64,000 nucleotides of DNA, taken from Sisyra terminalis (taxonomy: Eukaryota; Arthropoda; Insecta; Neuroptera; Sisyridae). Below, piece by piece: positions 1 to 12,419 of the stretch. The notes beneath the pieces are model-generated. The model searched no databases. It was not told the origin of the DNA and saw nothing but the letters and a program-made list of their open reading frames with translations. The stretch spans positions 25,273,001 through 25,337,000 of the forward strand of contig OY292275.1 of assembly GCA_958496175.1 (NCBI GenBank), written 5' to 3'. The translations under genes were made by a program, and so were the position numbers. The first letter of the stretch is position 1. Every line of letters begins with the position of its first letter.

Positions 1-3000
1 TACATTTGATTAATTATTTTATATCTCCTATTATTTTATGTGTCAATGGCATTTTATAAATCAGTTTAATTTAAATTTTTTTAAAAGTTTGTTAAAGTTA
101 CATTTTTTAGATAAAGTTTTAAACGTATACCGACATTTCACGTGTAATTGTTGCAATAAATCGCTGTGGTTTTTAACGGTTTTATAAACTTATAAAAACT
201 ATATGAAAATCGCTACTTGACGTTTGTTGAAACAAATAGAAAACTTTGTAAAGGTAAGTTAGTAAAAAATAATTTTTGATAGTTTTTTTTTTTAAAATAA
301 CTAATAAGTTTGGGAGAGCAAGGTGGAATCAATTTACTCTTTTCACTTAATTTTTAATCAAGAAATTTGAAACTAATTATTAGCTTTTAACATAACTTTT
401 AACAGTGACAAATTGAAAACATTCGAGTTAATATTTACCCATTTCATAATTTTGACAACATTTCAAATATAAACTCATGTAGTTTGAAACTTTGGTTTTC
501 ACATACAATTCGCCTGAACTTAAACATAAATTCTTAAATTAAAGTTCTTAAGTTTTTAAGAATACGAGTCAAAGTTTATAACAAAAGGAATATCTTACAA
601 ACAAAAATAAGATTTATTGAAATAATATTTTAATCCACATGAATATTATTTGGTTTGTAAATTAACTATTGTTTCTCCATTTTTTTTTAAGAAAACAACT
701 AAATTTTGTTCGGTTTGGGTATTTAAAAACTTCAATTACAAGAGTACGAACATTTTTTTTATACCTTTAAAACTAATAAAATAAAATATTTAAAAAAAAA
801 GGAATACTTAAGTTAATTCAGTTGAATGAGCTTAAGATTTGATAAAAACTTTTTTAGGATACTTTTTTTTAATAATACATAGTTAAATAAACTGGCACTA
901 CAAAACTTTACGGCATCGTTCTGGGAACCGGGGTAAATTTTCCAAAATGAGTTAAAAGTGGAATTTTTAGGGGTAATAAGGAAGAAAGGTAGTATAGTGG
1001 AAATCGATTAAATGCCGGAAACTATTCAAATTGCACTTACATCAAAAAGCTCTAATTTTGAAGTTATTGTATAAGAGATGACAGGGGAATTTCTCCAAAA
1101 CCTATTGGGGGAAAATATACAACTACATTTTGTTTGTTCCAATAAAATAATTTTATTTTAATTGTCTATTATATATGCGTACTGTTTTTATGTAACTTGT
1201 TTTAATTTTCCGTGGAAATTAATTCATTCAATAATGTTTAATTTTAATTTACATTGATTGTCTCCTTTGTAAAAAGAGAGGGTAATATCGACTAACGCAA
1301 TAATAATTTGGGGAATGGTTAAAAATGTTCCCCAACCGATACTCTAAGTGATATTTCTATTTACTTTTATTAAAACTAGACTCCTTTATTTTTGATTTTG
1401 TTAACAGAAAGTTGTTTAATTTTACAAACATTTACTTTAATTATATTAAGAATCGAATGATTTCTTCAATTTGCATAAATTTAAACAAATTAATTAAATA
1501 GTTCTATAAGATTAAGCAATGATTTATAGTTCTCTTTATTGATTAATAAAAATAAAGGTTAGCAAACTTATCATAAAAAATAATGCTTAATTAAACCAGA
1601 ATTTAAATAGGTAGTATTAAGGCTACACAATTTACCGAAGTTAATTTAAATGGAAGTTGATTTTTATGTACCTATATATATATATATGTATATATAGTAT
1701 ACCAATAATTTATATCAAAATATTTATATAAAACATATTTTAATAAAGCTATCTAAAAATTTAAATAAATTATTCAGAAAATGTGAATAACGTTAAAAAA
1801 TTGAACCTGAATTGAGAACATTCCATATAAATAGCTATGTATATGTATAGAGGCTATAGAAGTATGCTTTGAACAAGAATGTGTGGGTCAGGGAAAGCTT
1901 TAACGGGAAAAAAATTATCTTGACTTGTATAGTACATAAGATTAAAATATTTATGCTCGACACTAATGAGATTTGGCTGAATGATAAACGGTTTTGTTGG
2001 TGCATCCAAAAGCTCCGCTCTACAGCTTTGATTTTTTAAAACGTTTCCTATACATATGTATATGTGCTAATAAATGGTACCTATCACAATTAGATTAGAA
2101 GAATAATTTAATTTGGCAGCTATCTTGTATACTTCATGGAACAACATTATTCAAAATTTGATTCACTTTTCTGGAAACATAGCAGGAGAACGTTGATTAA
2201 TAAATAATCCTTTACAATTTCGTTAATGAGCGGCTGGATGATCTTCTAATGAACAAACATTGCAAAGCGACGTAACGATCGCATATCAAAATTATCAAAA
2301 TGGATATTTTATCACATTAATATGAATAACAAAGTGAAATGAATAAAGTGTATTCACCCGTAAACTTAGATAGCGTAAATATTTTGTATTCTGTGCAAAA
2401 CCTCAGAAGGGATACTCTTAATGTGAGTTAAAAAATTAGGCAGTAAACTCGATGTTATTATTTTGTATTTTCGGGAAACCTAATATGGTAAAAGCTTTTA
2501 AAAGCTTTTTCAACGGTAAATATTTGATAAAACGATTAGTTTTTCTTTTAATTTTAATATACATGTATTTAGGATTATATTTTCTGGTTTTATGTTATAT
2601 ACAAAAAAAATATATATATAAATATAAAAAATACAAGTGTAACCCCCAGTTTATTTTGAATTCAGAATAATTAAATTGTACAATTGATGAGGTTTTGTAA
2701 AAATAATTACATTGTAAAAGAGGGAAAGAAAGGTGTTCATACGTCCCTATATATTATATAGGTATTACACATTGTGTGTAGAATACACTATATATTATAT
2801 TGTTACATTTTAATATTTAGTTATACCCACACATGTTAAACTTTTTATTCCATTTCAAGTTATAAAATTGATTCATGTTATTTTTTGTTTTTTAATGAAA
2901 CCATAGAAATTACACCGAAACAAAATAGTTTCTATAACAAATGAAACGCTATTAAGTGGGTTTTTTCATACTTTCAAAAATTAAATACGAAGCTTTGATA

Positions 3001-5935
3001 GTATTAGATAAATTCAATCATTGTTTATATAATGAAATTTACTTTTGCATTCATTTTCTGTACTGTGAGAAATAAAAATAAAAGTAGATGCTGTCATTTT
3101 TCTTTTTTTTTTTGTTATTAGAGAGGGTGAATTTTTGATAAATTGACTGTAAAAGTTTCTACATTTGTTAGGTGGTTACGAATACGTGACGTTTAAAAAT
3201 GAATGACACGAAAAAGGAAAAACGTGGGTGACAACTTAAAACACTAACGGATTACGTTTGACCTCATACGTGAAAATTCTATTAGTTTTAGTGATAGTTT
3301 TATGTCGTTCAAAGAAAATTTTAATATTCTCGCAAAAAGAACAATAGACCTAATGCTCATGTTCTAAAGATAATTTAAAATGTTCTTATCCAATATCAAA
3401 ACTTAATGCTGCAGCTAATTTTTAATTTTATTTGATAAAATCTAATAAACATTTATTTAAAAATTTGAAAAAATCTCGTTAAATTCTAAATGCGAAAAAC
3501 GAGCCCGGCATTAAAATGACGTCACAAGACACAAACTTCAAAATCTCACTGATGTTTTCCTATGACAAATGTATTTGAACACAAATAGTAAGGTTTTTTA
3601 AATCGTACAAACTAAATGTTAATGACTGAAACCATTTACAATTTTTGAAATTTAGTATGGCTAGGAATATTATATTATAATTTGTAACTTTTTATGGATA
3701 AAGTATGTTAATTTACCCTTTAGAAATTACTTTAAAAATAGTCATCTGAGCAGAGAAGTACAGATATTATCTGCTTTAAGTAGCAGCAATGATGATTAAA
3801 TGTTGTTATTTTTTTTGAGTAAAGCCTTTATATACTTTCATAATATGCCTATATTTCAATCAAATTGGTTTATTCATTGTAAAGATTTTTTTTTCTGATT
3901 TATCGTTTTTTTTTCAATTCATTCGTAAATTAAAAGTCAAAGAAAGCTGAAACTTCTAGTATGAATGTACCTTTTTAGTACCAACATACCCAACATGCCC
4001 TCCAAAAATGGTTCAAATACTTTTCTGGGGCCAATTTTTCTTTATTATCGTCCTCTAGTATTTTCTATTTTTTTTCGCTTTAGTCAACATTTGTAAACGA
4101 TCGGAAAATTATTTATAATACTTTCTCTAAATTTCTGGTTTATAATTTGATTGATTGCGAAAATAAAGTTTTTCTTAAAAACTTATTTATACTATTCACA
4201 ATGACATATATTTTTAAAAGAAAATTCAAATAATTTTCCTCATTTAGCAACTTAGTCAATATTTTATAAATCATTAGAAAATTATTCACTGGATCTTGCT
4301 TCAAATAATAATTAAAGTTTGATCGTTTAGAAAATTAGTTTTTGTTGCTTATTTTAAAAGACTCAGAATTGAAATGATTAATGAAAAGTTTAGTTTTTAC
4401 ATACAATAAACACAATTAACCACTATCTGTAGAAGAAAAATGAAAGTAATTTTAGGGTATAAAATTTTTTTCCGAGGCGGAAAATTGTGTAAATTTTTAT
4501 TGTTTTTATGATAATTGCTCAATAATCAGTTTATATCTTGGTTTCAATAAAACGCCACAGAAGACCCATGAGCCCAGACATCGTTTTTGGACTCTCTTTT
4601 GCATAATACTATTAAAACTTTTTTTTCTGCCAAAATTTACATTTTTCAGAACTTATAATGTAATTTCCTATAAAAAAATATGTGTATTTGGTATATTCGA
4701 GTATATGCTTGGCATTAAAATTTAGAAATTAATTTAAAAAAAAATCTGCAAAAATAATTTTGACAAATCGCTATATACACAAGTTGTAAATAAAAGTCAT
4801 GCAAATAACTTAATATTTTTTAAACTATAGCATAGAAAAACACACTGAAAAGAAAAACGAATGGCATAAAAATTTTGTTCTTAGAAATATGTTTGCTGTA
4901 GATCATTTTATTGGAACGGAGCACGAACTGTACGAACAAAAATTGTATAAAAATTATTAATCTTGCTTTACAAAAGCTTACTGCTAGAATTTGGTTTCAA
5001 CAAAATAAACGGAAATTGTATATTTTCATATAATCGAGATTTGTTTCTGAATAAATTTATATCCAAAAGCGACATCCTTTGGCTTCTGGGAATACCAGAT
5101 TTGTGGTCGACGGATTATTTCCTTTCGGAATATTTCAAACTCAAGGTTTTCAGAAGCAATTATATGTCATTAAATTAATTTAAATAAAATATACGTCTAG
5201 AAATGGGAAGAATTGCTCAAATCTTAATAGCTATGTACATGCAGTAATTAAGAATTTCTCCGATTCTATCAAAAACTGTAAAAAAAACAGTTTAAATTTG
5301 AAAGATATTATTCCTCGAAAATTTATGAACTATCGTTTTATCTATGCACATTAAATTTAAAATAAACCTAGCAGTTTTTTAAATATTATTTTAATACATG
5401 GATTACCTACTTGTCTTTAGTGTACCTTGTACTTAAAATTTTGGGCTAAATCTATATAATACGATAAAGTGCTCTTTTTTCGTACATATACCTACGCAAA
5501 TGGATATTACATTAGTAAAGCTTTAATTAGTTTTCAATAGTTTGTGTCACTCATTTTCTTTTATTTCTTTTTTTTGTCTAAAGCACTTGATTTAAATGAA
5601 ATTGTTTTTTCTTTGATTGATTTTACTCAATTTATTTAGGAAGTAATTGAATTTTTAGTCAACTCTTTTATTTCAAAGAAAATCAATATTGATGAGGTTT
5701 TTGCAGATACACCAAGATTAACGAATTCACTTAAAACAAAAACTACGCGAAACTAAATCAATAAAGTTGTTGTAAAGATTGATTACACTTAAATTTATCA
5801 ATCGAATCTTCTTTTTCTTTTTTTGATACCATATTTTTAGATTTATATTAACACCTTTAAAAATGCTAACGTTTTTTTTTTGTAAATTTTAATTTTTAAC
5901 CGCGTTTAAAGATAAATATTTGACAATTACTTAAA
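1..5935. other. Gene-free AT-rich DNA
   Basis: Only short chance ORFs (under 75 codons, A/T-dominated codons) and the TA tract near 1.68 kb. I see no splice-linked coding segments, RNA genes or clear transposon termini here. Confidence 0.6.
1673..1697. repeat. TA microsatellite
   Basis: A run of TA dinucleotides interrupted once by TG. Confidence 0.85.
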
Positions 5936-6281
5936 ATAACAGGAATGTAGACAATTATTCAAACGCAGATTAATTATTGATTCTACAATGTTTCAGCCAT
6001 TTTATTTGGCCTTCATGAGGTGTTTCAATTTTCATGCAAATCTTAAATCAACTGATGTAAACAATTTTTTGGTAAACTTAAAATTAATAAAAAATTGATA
6101 TCTTTCAAATTCAAACTGTTTTTTTTACAGTTTTTAAGTTTACCAAATTTTTTTTTTTACTTCAGTTGGCTTAATATTAGTACGCATGCAAATTGAGACG
6201 CTTCATGAAGGCCAAATAAAATGGTTGAAACGTTGCAAAATCAAAAATTTGGATTTGAATAACTGTCCACATTCCTGTTAT
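5936..6281. mobile_element. Foldback element, related in layout to the one at 27524-27983
   Basis: A 346-bp inverted repeat. The outer ends are ATAACAGGAATGTAGACA (5936-) and its near-complement ending at 6281. The arms also share a GGCCTTCATGA block and a TTTGGTAAACTTAAAA block. Each arm has an outward-facing (T/C)TCATGA - GGCC stem-loop - GAAAC motif (minus at 5986-6019, plus at 6201-6236). This mirrors the hammerhead-like motif at 27.6-27.9 kb, but with G changed to C in the CTGATGA core. Confidence 0.65.
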
Positions 6282-6797
6282 TATAATTAATTGCTTAAAA
6301 ACCATGCATGTTATTTTGAACTCTGGTAAATATTTGTTTTAAGATTTCTTTATTTCAAATTTACTGTTTTTAAAACTTTTGTCTGTTTGTATGTTTTCTT
6401 TTAACTAAAGAACGAATGAACTATATAATGTATAAAAGTGGCCAAAAGTTGGAAAAACAGGGCCAACTAAAATTAAAAAAAAAAACGAATGAACTGATTT
6501 TAAAGAAATTTGGTATTTAGATACAATTTAATAACCCGCTCACTATTGGCTATACATCATTACCAAAAAATAATAGGAGAAGGCAACCCTACGTAAATTT
6601 GAGGGATGATTTTTTTTTTAATCTACATAGTCTTGTGATATATCTTTGGTAAAGATTTTTAAAACTTTTAAATACATTTCCTTACACTTTTTTATTTAAA
6701 CTAATAATTAGCAGAGGAAATTGTTTTTAACATGTAAAAATTATTGTTTTGAAGTATAAACTTTTTTATAGGCAAGCAAAATTTTGTTGTCGCATAT

Positions 6798-6866
6798 TTT
6801 AATGGCGCAGTGATTAACATTGACGCTTTGTTCATAAAAGGCTTAGGTGCAAATCACACAAGTTTT
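6798..6866 (+). repeat. tRNA-derived SINE head (degenerate)
   Basis: AATGGCGCAGTGATTAAC resembles a pol III A box and AGGTGCAAATCACAC a B box, about 40 bases apart. No acceptor-stem pairing, so not a tRNA gene. Confidence 0.4.
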
Positions 6867-6920
6867 TATTGTTTTTTAATTATTTTTTATTTAAAACTAT
6901 GGTAAATAAAATATATAATC

Positions 6921-7012
6921 GCCTAGTGGTAGTCGAGTGGTCTAGGTAACCGCTCCAAAACTGGTAGGTTTTGAGGTCGATACTCATATCAAGAGAATTT
7001 TCAAAAATAGTA
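6921..7012 (+). repeat. tRNA-Leu-like SINE copy
   Basis: GTCGAGTGGTCTAGGTAACC (A box), CCAAAACTGGTAGG and a B-box-like GGTCGATACTC match the SINE at 54615-54766. The acceptor stem cannot pair and the 3' part is truncated. Confidence 0.65.
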
Positions 7013-7214
7013 ATTAAAAAATTTATCTTAAAGATCGCTCAAGAAGAAAAAAATACAATATAAGGAAATAGTAATAAAGCTTATATTAAAATTCTATTTA
7101 AATTACATTGTCGGTATATTACTCAATTATACAAACGAAATTCTGGGTTTTAGATCATACCTTATGTTTTATATTTTTGATGAAATATGAAGTGTCCTAA
7201 CAGGATTCAAATAT

Positions 7215-7650
7215 TCTTTTCATAACACGGTTGATAGGTTCCTAGAAAATACCGTCTTGCGTGTAGTGCGAAACCGTGTTGTATGAGACTTAGACTCAGT
7301 ACAAAAAAGGTGGTTACGTTCCGAAAACTAATCAAATAATCAACCGAGAACGTTTTTTCTGTGGAAAGATATCGTCGTCACTTTCAAAACTACTACAGCT
7401 TTGGGTGCCAATTCCACCAAATCCGCTTCGCCAAAGTCTTCTTCCATTTATAAATTTTAAATGTCTTCAAAAACTTTTGATTAAAACGTTTTATTAGGCA
7501 ATTTATAGTGTTGTTTAAAAAGTTCTATAATTCTCTTATCGTGTTGGAGCAAAACCATGTTACCGGATATCATGTTTTAGAAGAATTTCCATTTATGTGT
7601 TGTAGCGAAACCGCGTCATAAGATACCGTGTTGTGGAAAAACTACTATAT
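7215..7650. repeat. Degenerate short repeats around 'cgtgttgtagcgaaaccgtgtt'
   Basis: The phrase GCGAAACCGTGTTGTATGA (7269) recurs in altered form at 7225 (ACACGGTTG), 7546 (GTGTTGGAGCAAAACCATGT), 7600 (GTTGTAGCGAAACCGCG) and 7628 (CCGTGTTGTGG). Spacing is irregular, so this is an old, decayed array or part of an unrecognised transposon. Confidence 0.45.
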
Positions 7651-8199
7651 AGCATACAGCAAATAAATCTATAGAACGTATAATATCACTTATTGTAATG
7701 ATTAAATATCAAATATTGACACTTTAGAGTATACTGGTAACTTCCCATGGAATATTCACATCCCAACATTGATATAGCTGACTAATAACTTACCTTTACT
7801 CACAAATATGTATTTACAATATTTGTTCTCTGTTGTTACCAACAAACATAGAAATTACATATTTTTGTCTACTATTATGTTGATAGATACTGTAGTTTTT
7901 TAGAGATAATAACAATTAATTATCATAATGTATATGACAATTATTCATCGGCTAAATAAGCTAAATGTAATATTCGAATTTTTATTTTTATATATTGTAT
8001 GCGTGGAACTGGAGTCATTGATTTTTAGGTATAAATACGTTTCTTGTAAGAATATAAAAATTTCCATATAGGTACTACGACAGACGGAAAGTCTTGAAAA
8101 GACAATACTACCTAACATATTCGTCTCCGCAGATGAAGTTGCAGGTTGGTTTGAAATATTTGATTCGGTGTTTGAATATTTTATGACCATCGTATAAAG

Positions 8200-10650
8200 A
8201 TGACCTTTTAATGTTCCTTTTTTGACTAAATTAGGTATCTTAATTAAACTGATAGTTATTATTGAATTAAATGTAATTATAATTTTGCTTGATCCAACGT
8301 TAATAATTGATTTGATACATATACCTATTTAATATTCTGATTATCAGTTTAATCCTTGATTTCAACATTAATTGGAAAATTTGATTTGAAAGTATATTTC
8401 TATCAGGTGTCTATAATTGTTCACGAATATTTAAATAATAAAATTGCCAATAATGCGCTTTAATCTATTATTTATCGGCCAATAAACTAATATTTAAACA
8501 TCATTAATAGTAATTATATCTGTGCGTTGATGAAAATATTTATTCTTTTGGGATTTGTAAAATTATTTGTTGCCAATTTTTATATTTTGTTTTATTTATT
8601 TTTGAATGATACACTGCGGATACATAAATATGGCAGCATATACTCGGAAGAATATTTATGGAAAAGAAAAATAATTAACTATCCGTTTCTGTTCATATTT
8701 ATTTCAAATATATTTCGTTTGCACATAAAGAAAATCATTTAATGCTCATAAATTATTACAAAAATGGACCAAACTCCCTACTTTATCAATTCTCTTCCTT
8801 CTTAATTATTTTATACAAAACACAATAATATATACACATAATGGGCTACGTTTTACGCAGCAGGAAAAATCTTTTATAATTCAATTATTAATATCCCATA
8901 TCGTACACAAATATAATTATTAAAAAAAATTATTGTACTTTTGATTGTGCTTTGGTAATCAATCATTTAGCAAACACTTTTATGATTTTTTTTTGCTTTG
9001 CTTTTGTTTTATCTTTCAAATATAATTACTAATTTATTAAATTATTCTGCATGCAAAAACGCGCGAAAATTGAAATAAAAAATAAATGCTTTATTTATTT
9101 TTTATTAAATTCCTGTATCAAATACAGTGCTTAACTTAAAATAATGATGATAAGGATTTTCAATTTAAAATAAAGCAAAGTTTTCATGTATAAAATATGG
9201 AAAAGATTTGATAGATAATTAAGTCTTGTTATTTGATTAAAATGTTCACATATGACAAGAATTTATTATTTGAACGTCTGCATTTCATCTGCATCAGACG
9301 TTATTGCAATACACCAATAGATGCTAAACTAACTGTGGGTTTGTGTGCAATGAATTTGAGTTTTATGTGTTTTGCCTATCAAATTTTCCAATGACTAAAT
9401 AACGATTCGAATTAAATTCCAATAATTCATTTACAATTACCAAATCGGGTCACTTTTGATTTGTTTCATTTAAATAATCCCCTTCAGATAATTCTGATAT
9501 TTTATGCAATTTTGTTTTTTTTTTTATTGTGAAATGAATTTATTTTTTGATTGCATTGTTTCATTTGTATAAATCATGAAACTGTTTCTTTCTAGTCAAT
9601 TTTTTTGGTTCAATTAGCTTTGTAGTTAGGTCGCATATAAAACGTTATCATGTTAAATCCATAAAATTGAAATAATTTGAACCCAAGTATTGAAAATATA
9701 TTAATATATTTATGTGAAGAATTAAAGATAAAAAACATGTTTATATGTGTTTGTTAACTTACAACTGATATTATTGTCTATTCCTTTTAAATAATTTATA
9801 TTTTTACGTACGGTACCAATACATGGCCAAATCTTAGCAAAATATCATGTAAGGTGTTCATTTCGAATCTGTGCGTTAGGTTCCAGAAGATAAATTATAA
9901 AGATTTCAGTACACGTGTAAGATTTGTAGTAATAGGACGTACCTAATAATTTATAGGTTGCTTACGAGTAAGGATGTGACATAAGGAGAAAAAACCGATT
10001 ACTTAAAGAACGTTTTATTCTTTTTTCAATAATAATCGATTTGTTGAAATCCATCTTTATTAAAAAAATTTCGGAATTGGAAACATCATTGGAAGTCAGT
10101 CGGTTAAACAGTATTTGAGATATGATAGAGGAAAGCTTGAATACTCGGTTTTGAGATAAATGAACTTAAAGTTTTAAACACGGCTAAAATTATGACTATT
10201 TCTAACCCTTTGTATCGATTGTATCTTTTTAATAACTTGATATTGTAAAAAATCACTTTGCCATCATATTGTAGATATGTTAAGGAAAAAATGTTTACAT
10301 TAAAAAAAATCAATCTTTTTAACTCATCACACGAGAGAACCTACTTAGGACTCAAAAAAGCAAACAACAGAAGTCATTTTTCTGCCTAAGAGATTCAGAG
10401 AAAAGGACAACCATCAAAGCGATTTTATTACGGAAGATTTTAGCTATACGGATAATCATATAAAAAAAAGTCTATATGCATATAAAATTTTGGTTTGCAA
10501 GAGGATTTAAAAGATTTATTAATTATTTACCTTTATATATTATTTTATATTGGACAAAAAATAATTTCTCAATTTTTATATTTTTGAAGTTATACTTCTT
10601 TAGCGGCGCTATAAACAAATAATCTGACTGACTTTTTAATAAAATATGAC
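8200..10650. other. Gene-free AT-rich DNA
   Basis: No coding block or recognisable element. One small perfect hairpin (AACGTCTG ... CAGACGTT, 9273-9302) is the only structure noted. Confidence 0.55.
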
Positions 10651-11372
10651 GCTGTGATGCTATAGTAGGAAGTCGCTCGCAAACGGTTAGGGAGAAATTT
10701 CAATCGGGAGAAAGCTGGCCGATTGTTGGGAGCGATTTGCATAGTACTAACAAAACGCAATCAAGTCGATCGAGTTGACCGCTAGCACAGGTTTTCTGTT
10801 ATTTGGTAGGGGAAACCAACTGAAATAATCAACGACGAAGTTAAAAAGTACCTGTAAGAGATAACAGACATAGCCAGTTGTTATTTTATATTTAAAACAT
10901 CGATATCGTCGAACTTAACATTTTTAATTTTTATGGTTTGAACCATTTCCATATTAATACATAATAGTTTAAATACATTTAAAAGAGAGGTATTTTTTTG
11001 AAATTATTGCAAAATTATTGATTAAAAATCAGTTTTAATACACAAATTAAAGGGGAATAAAATTAAATATTTACTATTGTGTTAGTTTAATTTTTACTCT
11101 GTCACTATTTGTACATGCTGTAGGTACATGCAATTGATTGGTTAGACAAACTATCTCTATTTACAATTGACTTTTTTTTTCATGTCTATACATGATAGTG
11201 CATGATAAAAATTCACTTCTATATTGTAAACATTTTGGATAAATATTTTTCGAACAAGTGATCCATGCTGTATTGAATAACAGTTAATTCATATATGTAA
11301 GATACAACCTTGTATAAGTAGTCAATTGTGTACAATATTGTAAAATACTATACAACAATATCATGTCATAAA

Positions 11373-11581
11373 CGACATCAATATCAGACAACGCTGCATT
11401 TTCTACTTTGTTTTTAATTTGATTCGCGAGTAAATCAGGTCATAATAAAAATTTACCAACAAAAGAGCAAATTGTACGATATTAGAATTGAATTAGCAAA
11501 AAAATCGCGAATTAAATTTAAAAAATTAATTAATAATATTAAAAAAAGTAGAAAATGCAATATTGTCAGATATTGATGTCG
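11373..11581. mobile_element. Small foldback MITE (arms ~34 bp) inserted in the R repeat
   Basis: Arms 11373-11406 (CGACATCAATATCAGACAAC...) and 11548-11581 (...GTCAGATATTGATGTCG) are near-perfect reverse complements. Single-arm relics of the same family with the flanking CTAAAAGGAACAT occur at 16165-16215 and 61835-61885. Confidence 0.7.
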
Positions 11582-11879
11582 CTAAAAGGAACATGAGCCA
11601 CCAATTTAATCTATTATTTGAAAACTAATAACTTTTTAGTAAAGATACACAGCCCAACACTGACAAATAGCAAAAATTAGCAATTGAATGAAAACGAGAT
11701 GACTGTTGAAACCAATGACCAGGATTAGTTGATAAATGAGACAATAATTATTATATCTGTACTACACTCACATGTAAGTGTTTACATTCTTTGTTCTCTG
11801 ACTTTGCCACCATAAAAAAATTTGACTATTATACTTATATTAAAAGTAAAAATTCTGTTTAAAATTTTAGTTATCACAG

Positions 11880-12272
11880 GTTGTTTTCCAATTACCGCAC
11901 AATAGCGCATAATGCGGCATAATGCTCAGCATTGAGTGCTCCAAGGGCCGCACCACATCGCACAAATGAGCATTCAAAATAGCTGTGCTCTCGGGTGCTA
12001 TGCGCAAATATAACCAATAAAATGACAGAAAAATTTACGGTTTATTTAAAAAATTAAGAATTAATTAAAATAGTTGACGATAACGCAATTTTATTATTTG
12101 AAATTCCATTAAAGGTTGTCAAAATTTGTCAAACTCAATTTTTCTCCAATTAAACCAAATCTCATGCAATCTACCGTCGCATTTAGGAATTAATTTGTTC
12201 CAATTTAAGGCTCGCATTAGCTCGCATAGTGCGGCACTATGTCGCACTAAGCACTGGTAATTGGAAAACAAC
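11880..12272. mobile_element. MITE, 393 bp, perfect 17-bp terminal inverted repeats
   Basis: Starts GTTGTTTTCCAATTACC and ends with its exact reverse complement. The subterminal DNA is rich in GCGCATAATGCGGCAT-like short repeats at both ends and is much more G+C-rich than the centre. It interrupts a copy of the dispersed repeat described at 10655-12410. A diverged copy lies at 21053-21437 in the other orientation. Superfamily not clear; a hAT-type origin is possible. Confidence 0.85.
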
Positions 12273-12419
12273 TACAAACGACTAATAACTGATGTACCAA
12301 TTCAGACACTACTGGAATATGGTATGGCAGAGAATTAAAAATATTTTTTTAATTACGAAAAGTAAGTATAACTTCTCACGCGCATATATTTGCACCCATA
12401 CCGTTTTTTTTTTTATACT

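Larger units (their letters stand above)
10655..12410 (+). repeat. Dispersed repeat family 'R', longest copy, with nested insertions
   Basis: Shares two blocks with 25735-26460. One block around 10660-10960 has a coding-like stretch, and one around 11640-11820 contains CCAACACTGACAAATAGC and ACTCACATGTAAGTGTTTAC. The tail (12275-12410, ACTAATAACTGATGTACC then CTTCTCACGCG) recurs at 59590-59720. A foldback element (11373-11581) and the 393-bp MITE are inserted in it. Partial copies of the middle block occur at 15115-15235 (minus), 31430-31640 and weakly 7735-7870. Confidence 0.7.

Noticed and set aside
3519..3526. TGACGTCA (CRE palindrome) as a regulatory site
   Set aside because: A single 8-base match in 64 kb with no nearby gene is not evidence of function.
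4963..5178. 71-codon plus-strand ORF with mixed codon content
   Set aside because: Looks slightly protein-like but has no upstream exon, no conserved motif and no supporting signals.
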